10,544 nucleotides of DNA from an uncultured Spongiibacteraceae bacterium (lineage in GTDB: Bacteria; Pseudomonadota; Gammaproteobacteria; Pseudomonadales; Dasaniaceae): positions 1-10,544 of the forward strand of contig CALBVI010000163.1 of assembly GCA_937969395.1 (NCBI GenBank), read 5' to 3'. The notes under the pieces are model-generated. The model did not search any database, was not told the origin of the DNA, and was given only the letters and a program-made list of their open reading frames with translations. A program made the position numbers and the translations under genes. Shown here piece by piece: positions 8,194-10,544 of the stretch (its first letter is position 1; the number at the start of each line of letters is the position of its first letter).

Positions 8194-8233
8194 TTCGTTA
8201 CCTTATAGAATAACCTCAAGAAAATATTGCTCT

Positions 8234-8289
8234 ATTAAAAAAGGCCCACCTGTTTTCAGTACTAATGAAACAGCGAGGCCTTTTTTAAT
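8234..8289. terminator. Bidirectional Rho-independent terminator
   Basis: ATTAAAAAAGGCC (8234-8246) pairs perfectly with GGCCTTTTTTAAT (8277-8289). Inside, CTGTTTTCA and TGAAACAG extend the stem past a small internal loop, with one bulged base. Because the arm carries an A-tract on one side and a T-tract on the other, it can end transcription of the GH27 gene (40 bp upstream) and of the converging minus-strand membrane-protein gene, whose stop is at 8303. Confidence 0.88.
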
Positions 8290-8302
8290 TCTTACTCATT
8301 GC

Positions 8303-8527
8303 CTATATATTCTTATTGCGAACCCCAAGCAATATTGAATGCAACTGAACCAAGGCACTACTAATACCTAAAACAATGGCGAAAAAAATAACAATAGGTA
8401 GCGGAGACATCAAAGACTGCAAAGAGTAGTTACTATTTCCATCCTGAATAACAAAATTAACAAAGTACGCCAAGCCTAAAAAAGAGATCACTAGCGATAT
8501 AATTAGGCACACAATCCATTTCTTCAT
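8303..8527 (-). CDS. Small two-helix membrane protein, function unknown
   Basis: The 74-residue product starts MKKW and has two hydrophobic stretches likely to span the inner membrane (about 4-27 and 43-67). A polar linker, IQDGNSNYSLQSLMS, joins them, and the C-terminus is short and basic (RNKNI). I do not recognise the family. The two-helix hairpin resembles many small DUF-type integral membrane proteins. An AAGAGA about seven bases before the ATG could serve for ribosome binding. The gene converges on the α-galactosidase gene and shares its terminator, and a possible promoter lies just upstream. The coherent hydrophobic pattern and the terminator placement support a real gene; its function is open. 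Confidence 0.65.
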   Translation of the reverse strand: MKKWIVCLIISLVISFLGLAYFVNFVIQDGNSNYSLQSLMSPLPIVIFFAIVLGISSALVQLHSILLGVRNKNI

Positions 8528-8842
8528 TGTATCTCTTCGGTTTATTAAAATAATATTCGTTTAATAAATTAAAACAATAATTTCCATCGTATAGAATAGC
8601 ACTTTGGCGGCTAAGAGATTTTTACAATATCCAGTTTGAAGACACTGTTACATCCCCTGCATTATTACTCCTACATTTATCGATGATTAAAACTCAAACA
8701 GCCTAAGCCGGCCAAAAAATACTCGTTCAATGCAATGACATCCCCTTGACAATCTGGGCCAAGAGAACATCAGCCTGTTAAATATTAGCTACAGCGTAGT
8801 AATGAACGTTGCAACACTGACAAACAATATAGAAAGTAATTT
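8528..8842. other. 315-bp A+T-rich intergenic stretch, no gene recognised
   Basis: The stretch lies between two minus-strand genes. Apart from the possible promoter/inverted repeat at its left end I find only very short frames on either strand. The longest readable fragment (minus strand, about 8694-8762) is under 30 codons and matches nothing I know. No T-tailed hairpin marking the end of the upstream lipoprotein gene is evident. The stretch may hold decayed sequence. Confidence 0.5.
8541..8577 (-). promoter_or_regulatory. Possible promoter with overlapping 9-bp inverted repeat
   Basis: On the minus strand TTGTTT (8572-8577) and TATTAT (8550-8555) lie 16 bases apart, just upstream of the small membrane-protein gene. 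A perfect inverted repeat, TTTATTAAA (8541-8549) and TTTAATAAA (8560-8568), brackets the -10. That is the geometry of a repressor operator. The DNA here is very A+T-rich, so chance is a serious alternative. Confidence 0.3.
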
Positions 8843-9817
8843 TTAAATGTATAAGCTAATAATTAAACTATTCCACTTAGCTTCACTGCCGGTTAGGTTT
8901 ATCCATTTGGCTTTTTCTTGTGTTAAAAATTCTATTGCTTCATCTCCCCCGATATCACCAATAGATTTAAGAGCCATACCTCGATCCTGCCATGTCCTTG
9001 CATTGGCGTATATTGTCTTCAGATCATCTAGGTAATCTTCCACACCTAAAATACCCATGCTAGATATTGCAGCCATTCGAATATATTCACCTTTATGGCT
9101 TGCAAGTTCCTTTAATGGTTCAATAGCCTTGGGGTTATTAGAAAAGCCCAGTTCATAAACATCTAGATATGACAACGAATTACTATTAGCTTCACTTTCT
9201 ATTTTACTTACTAAGTCATCAACTTGCTTATCGCTTAGAGAATAACCGAAGATATTTTTATTTATTTTTGCTGCAACTTCTTTGACTAACAACTCTATCG
9301 GTTCGTTATAACAAGGTTCATTTATTTCATTCATACTCCAAACGGGTACTTTCGCTCTCTTGACCATTGCCGCAATATTTATATCACCGTCCTTGGTTAC
9401 CAACACTGCTTTTATAGTTGAAATAGTTACCATAGGCGAAAAACCACTAACCCTATGATTTAGTATTTCAAAGTCCTGAAATTCAATAGTGTTTTCTCCA
9501 GACGCATTATATTGAATAGGCAAGCCTCTAGACTCTAACTCGTTTTTCAAACTTGATGTTAAAAATGGGCCTGCTTTCAATTCGGCAGCATCGTGAACAA
9601 GGTTTATTTTCACTCGACCATGTGAAATCTGATGATTTTCATCAAAATTATCTGTCAAATTCAGCTGAACAGATTTCGAATCATTCTTAGGTACATACGA
9701 AAATTTAGACACCTCAGGATTATCAATAGGCACATTTAATGAACAAGCTTGAATTAGGCTGATAATCACAACAACCAAACTGCATTTCATAAGGGAATAT
9801 ATTGTATTTTTTTTCAT
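8843..9817 (-). CDS. Lipoprotein with possible YajG-like domain and C-terminal HEAT-like repeats
   Basis: The 324-residue product begins with a lipoprotein signal peptide: MKKN, a hydrophobic core at 13-23, and lipobox LIQAC with C25 as the lipidated residue. The following SLN lacks the Asp+2 inner-membrane retention signal, which favours the outer membrane. Residues about 48-190 resemble in layout small lipoproteins of the YajG type (a LTDNFDE start, a helix FLTSSLKNELESRG, then β-strands with FQDFEIL and a closing helix). This is a weak, shape-based resemblance. Residues about 228-305 read as two or three HEAT-type helical repeats (NPKAIEPLKELASHKGEYIRMAA, then a similar unit ending GDIGGDEAIEFL), normally a protein-binding scaffold. 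AAGGAA six bases before the start is a good ribosome-binding site. Upstream lies a decayed outer-membrane barrel gene on the same strand. The exact function is unknown; lipoprotein and HEAT-like parts are the firmer calls. Confidence 0.75.
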   Translation of the reverse strand: MKKNTIYSLMKCSLVVVIISLIQACSLNVPIDNPEVSKFSYVPKNDSKSVQLNLTDNFDENHQISHGRVKINLVHDAAELKAGPFLTSSLKNELESRGLPIQYNASGENTIEFQDFEILNHRVSGFSPMVTISTIKAVLVTKDGDINIAAMVKRAKVPVWSMNEINEPCYNEPIELLVKEVAAKINKNIFGYSLSDKQVDDLVSKIESEANSNSLSYLDVYELGFSNNPKAIEPLKELASHKGEYIRMAAISSMGILGVEDYLDDLKTIYANARTWQDRGMALKSIGDIGGDEAIEFLTQEKAKWINLTGSEAKWNSLIISLYI

Positions 9818-9845
9818 ATTTAATTCCTTTTTAATTTAATAAAAG

Positions 9846-9874
9846 AGTATGTTTATGCCATACCTAGAATACAA
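9846..9874 (-). promoter_or_regulatory. Weak promoter candidate for the lipoprotein gene
   Basis: On the minus strand TTGTAT (9869-9874; 3 of 6 match) and CATACT (9846-9851; 4 of 6) are separated by exactly 17 bases and would start transcription about 20 bases before the lipoprotein ATG. The -35 sits inside the tail of the decayed barrel gene. The matches are weak, and read-through from upstream is equally possible. Confidence 0.28.
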
Positions 9875-10238
9875 ACTATACTGAAAGATTCGTGCCGCTA
9901 ATAGAGTATATAGTTGTATTTATTACATTTAGGTATCCCAGATTAAATGAAACGTTATCGGAATTAACCAAGCCGACTCCAACACCGCAGGAGATTTCAT
10001 CGATAAAACCAGTTAGGGTAGTTTCCTCATCAAGTCCAACGATAGACATAGTAGACTCACTTACGCCATACCCTGCTAACGTATAAATTCTACCATGTTT
10101 GAAGCTATACTCAGCTCTCCCATATAGAGATACGTAACGATCAGAATCAGCTATCTGTTCATGCGCCCTAAATTCATAATTACCCAGACACCTTCTAAAA
10201 ATAGTGTACCTGACACAAAAAAGTATTACTGACTTAAC
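9864..10238 (-). pseudogene. Decayed outer-membrane β-barrel protein, 5' end lost and premature stop
   Basis: The minus strand holds an open frame of 120 codons from 10238 to 9879 with no usable start codon. From about 10181 it reads like the C-terminal strands of an OMP_b-brl-type barrel (porin family, PF13505-like): NYEFRAHEQ, then YVSLYGRAEYSF, RIYTLAGYGVSES, ISCGVGVGLV and VSFNLGYL, with the alternating polar/hydrophobic pattern and glycine turns of barrel strands. The frame stops at TAG (9876-9878) after GTNLSV. Reading through that codon gives FVF and then a second TAG (9864-9866). This restores the aromatic C-terminus that the BAM machinery recognises, which strongly suggests a late nonsense mutation. 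The signal peptide and first strands are missing; in another frame (about 10185-10217) VSGTLFLEGVW may be a shifted remnant. It begins directly after the stop of the next gene, so a deletion may have fused the two. Confidence 0.68.
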
Positions 10239-10241
10239 TTA

Positions 10242-10544
10242 TTAATCACGCTTAACCCAATCAATAGCGCTATTCATATTAACAAAGGTTTTTATGTTAA
10301 CCCCTTGATTGTTTGCGACGGTCTCACCAAAATATGTAAAATAGTGCCGTTTAGGTTCATAGACATAAATTGCTGTTTTAAAATTTTTAAAACCAATATT
10401 GGCCATACATCTTGCAATTTTTTCAGCACTATGAAAAGTCCAATCAGCCTCTATATAATCAGCTAATAATAATTTCTTGAAACCTTTGTCCTGACAATAA
10501 TCTGCTACTGCTGACAAAATACCGACGATACCTTTTTCATCAAA
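10242..10544 (-). CDS. Possible SpoIIAA/STAS-like small protein, 5' end outside window
   Basis: One hundred codons are visible and the frame stays open to the right edge (FDEKGIVGI...), so the true start lies outside; the TTG at 10515-10517 is only an internal codon. The segment has an α/β pattern: helix GIVGILSAVADYCQDKG, strand KKLLLADY, helix AEKIARCMANIG, strand TAIYVYE, helix YFGETVANNQG, strand NIKTFVN, and final helix NSAIDWVKRD. This order, and the closing 'strand, then A-x-x-W-[VL]' signature, resemble SpoIIAA-like/STAS-SEC14 type small proteins found in many bacteria, which are usually soluble. No residue proves a function, so the assignment is tentative. It lies immediately upstream of the decayed barrel gene, on the same strand and in the same A+T-rich block. 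Confidence 0.6.
   Translation of the reverse strand, partial: FDEKGIVGILSAVADYCQDKGFKKLLLADYIEADWTFHSAEKIARCMANIGFKNFKTAIYVYEPKRHYFTYFGETVANNQGVNIKTFVNMNSAIDWVKRD

Noticed and set aside
8694..8762. Short minus-strand readable fragment (PDCQGDVIALNEYFLAG...) as a gene remnant
   Set aside because: It is fewer than 30 codons between stops, lacks a start, and matches nothing I recognise; it cannot be told from chance.
9892..10086. 64-codon plus-strand frame in the 9.9-10.1 kb gap
   Set aside because: It lies antisense to the barrel remnant, has no ribosome-binding site, and its proline/serine/threonine-rich product has no recognisable features. The minus-strand reading with β-strand pattern explains this DNA better.
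10242..10517. A complete 91-residue gene starting at TTG 10515-10517
   Set aside because: The same frame continues open to the window edge with protein-like sequence (FDEKGIVGI), so the TTG is an internal codon and the gene is cut by the edge.

Overview
The window looks like a chromosomal piece of a Gram-negative gammaproteobacterium, probably marine or aquatic and distantly Pseudomonas/Cellvibrio-like. The reasons are the order glnE then ilvE (as I recall it from Pseudomonas), a GlnE of full gammaproteobacterial length, an outer-membrane β-barrel remnant, a lipoprotein with a signal-peptidase II site, and a secreted α-galactosidase. The species cannot be named from this sequence.

Positions 1-6345 hold four genes, all on the minus strand, in transcription order: an orphan PulE/PilB-type secretion ATPase, a compact signal peptidase I (lepB), the bifunctional glutamine-synthetase adenylyltransferase/adenylyl-removase (glnE), and the 5' two thirds of branched-chain aminotransferase ilvE, which runs off the left edge. 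Gaps of 90-135 bp separate them, so they could be partly co-transcribed. A reasonable promoter sits just upstream of the ATPase gene. glnE and ilvE are housekeeping nitrogen and amino-acid genes. The ATPase/lepB pair is more unusual, because neither has its usual partners beside it.

Positions 6346-6900 are a 555-bp divergent intergenic region with several inverted repeats and no convincing gene. It is followed by a plus-strand gene (6901-8193) for a complete, secreted GH27 α-galactosidase. That gene converges on a small minus-strand membrane protein, and the two share a strong bidirectional terminator (8234-8289).

From about 8300 to the right edge the DNA is visibly more A+T-rich and its content looks accessory. 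In order it holds a 74-residue two-helix membrane protein, a 315-bp gap, a lipoprotein with a possible YajG-like domain and C-terminal HEAT-like repeats, and a decayed outer-membrane β-barrel gene. The barrel remnant lacks its 5' end and carries a nonsense codon just before a preserved ...FVF terminus. The last item is the 3' part of a gene for a possible SpoIIAA/STAS-like protein that runs off the right edge.

I see no CRISPR array, tRNA, rRNA, complete mobile element or clear multi-gene novel system. The best leads are the β-barrel pseudogene, the lipoprotein-HEAT architecture beside it, and the orphan ATPase with its nearby non-canonical lepB.
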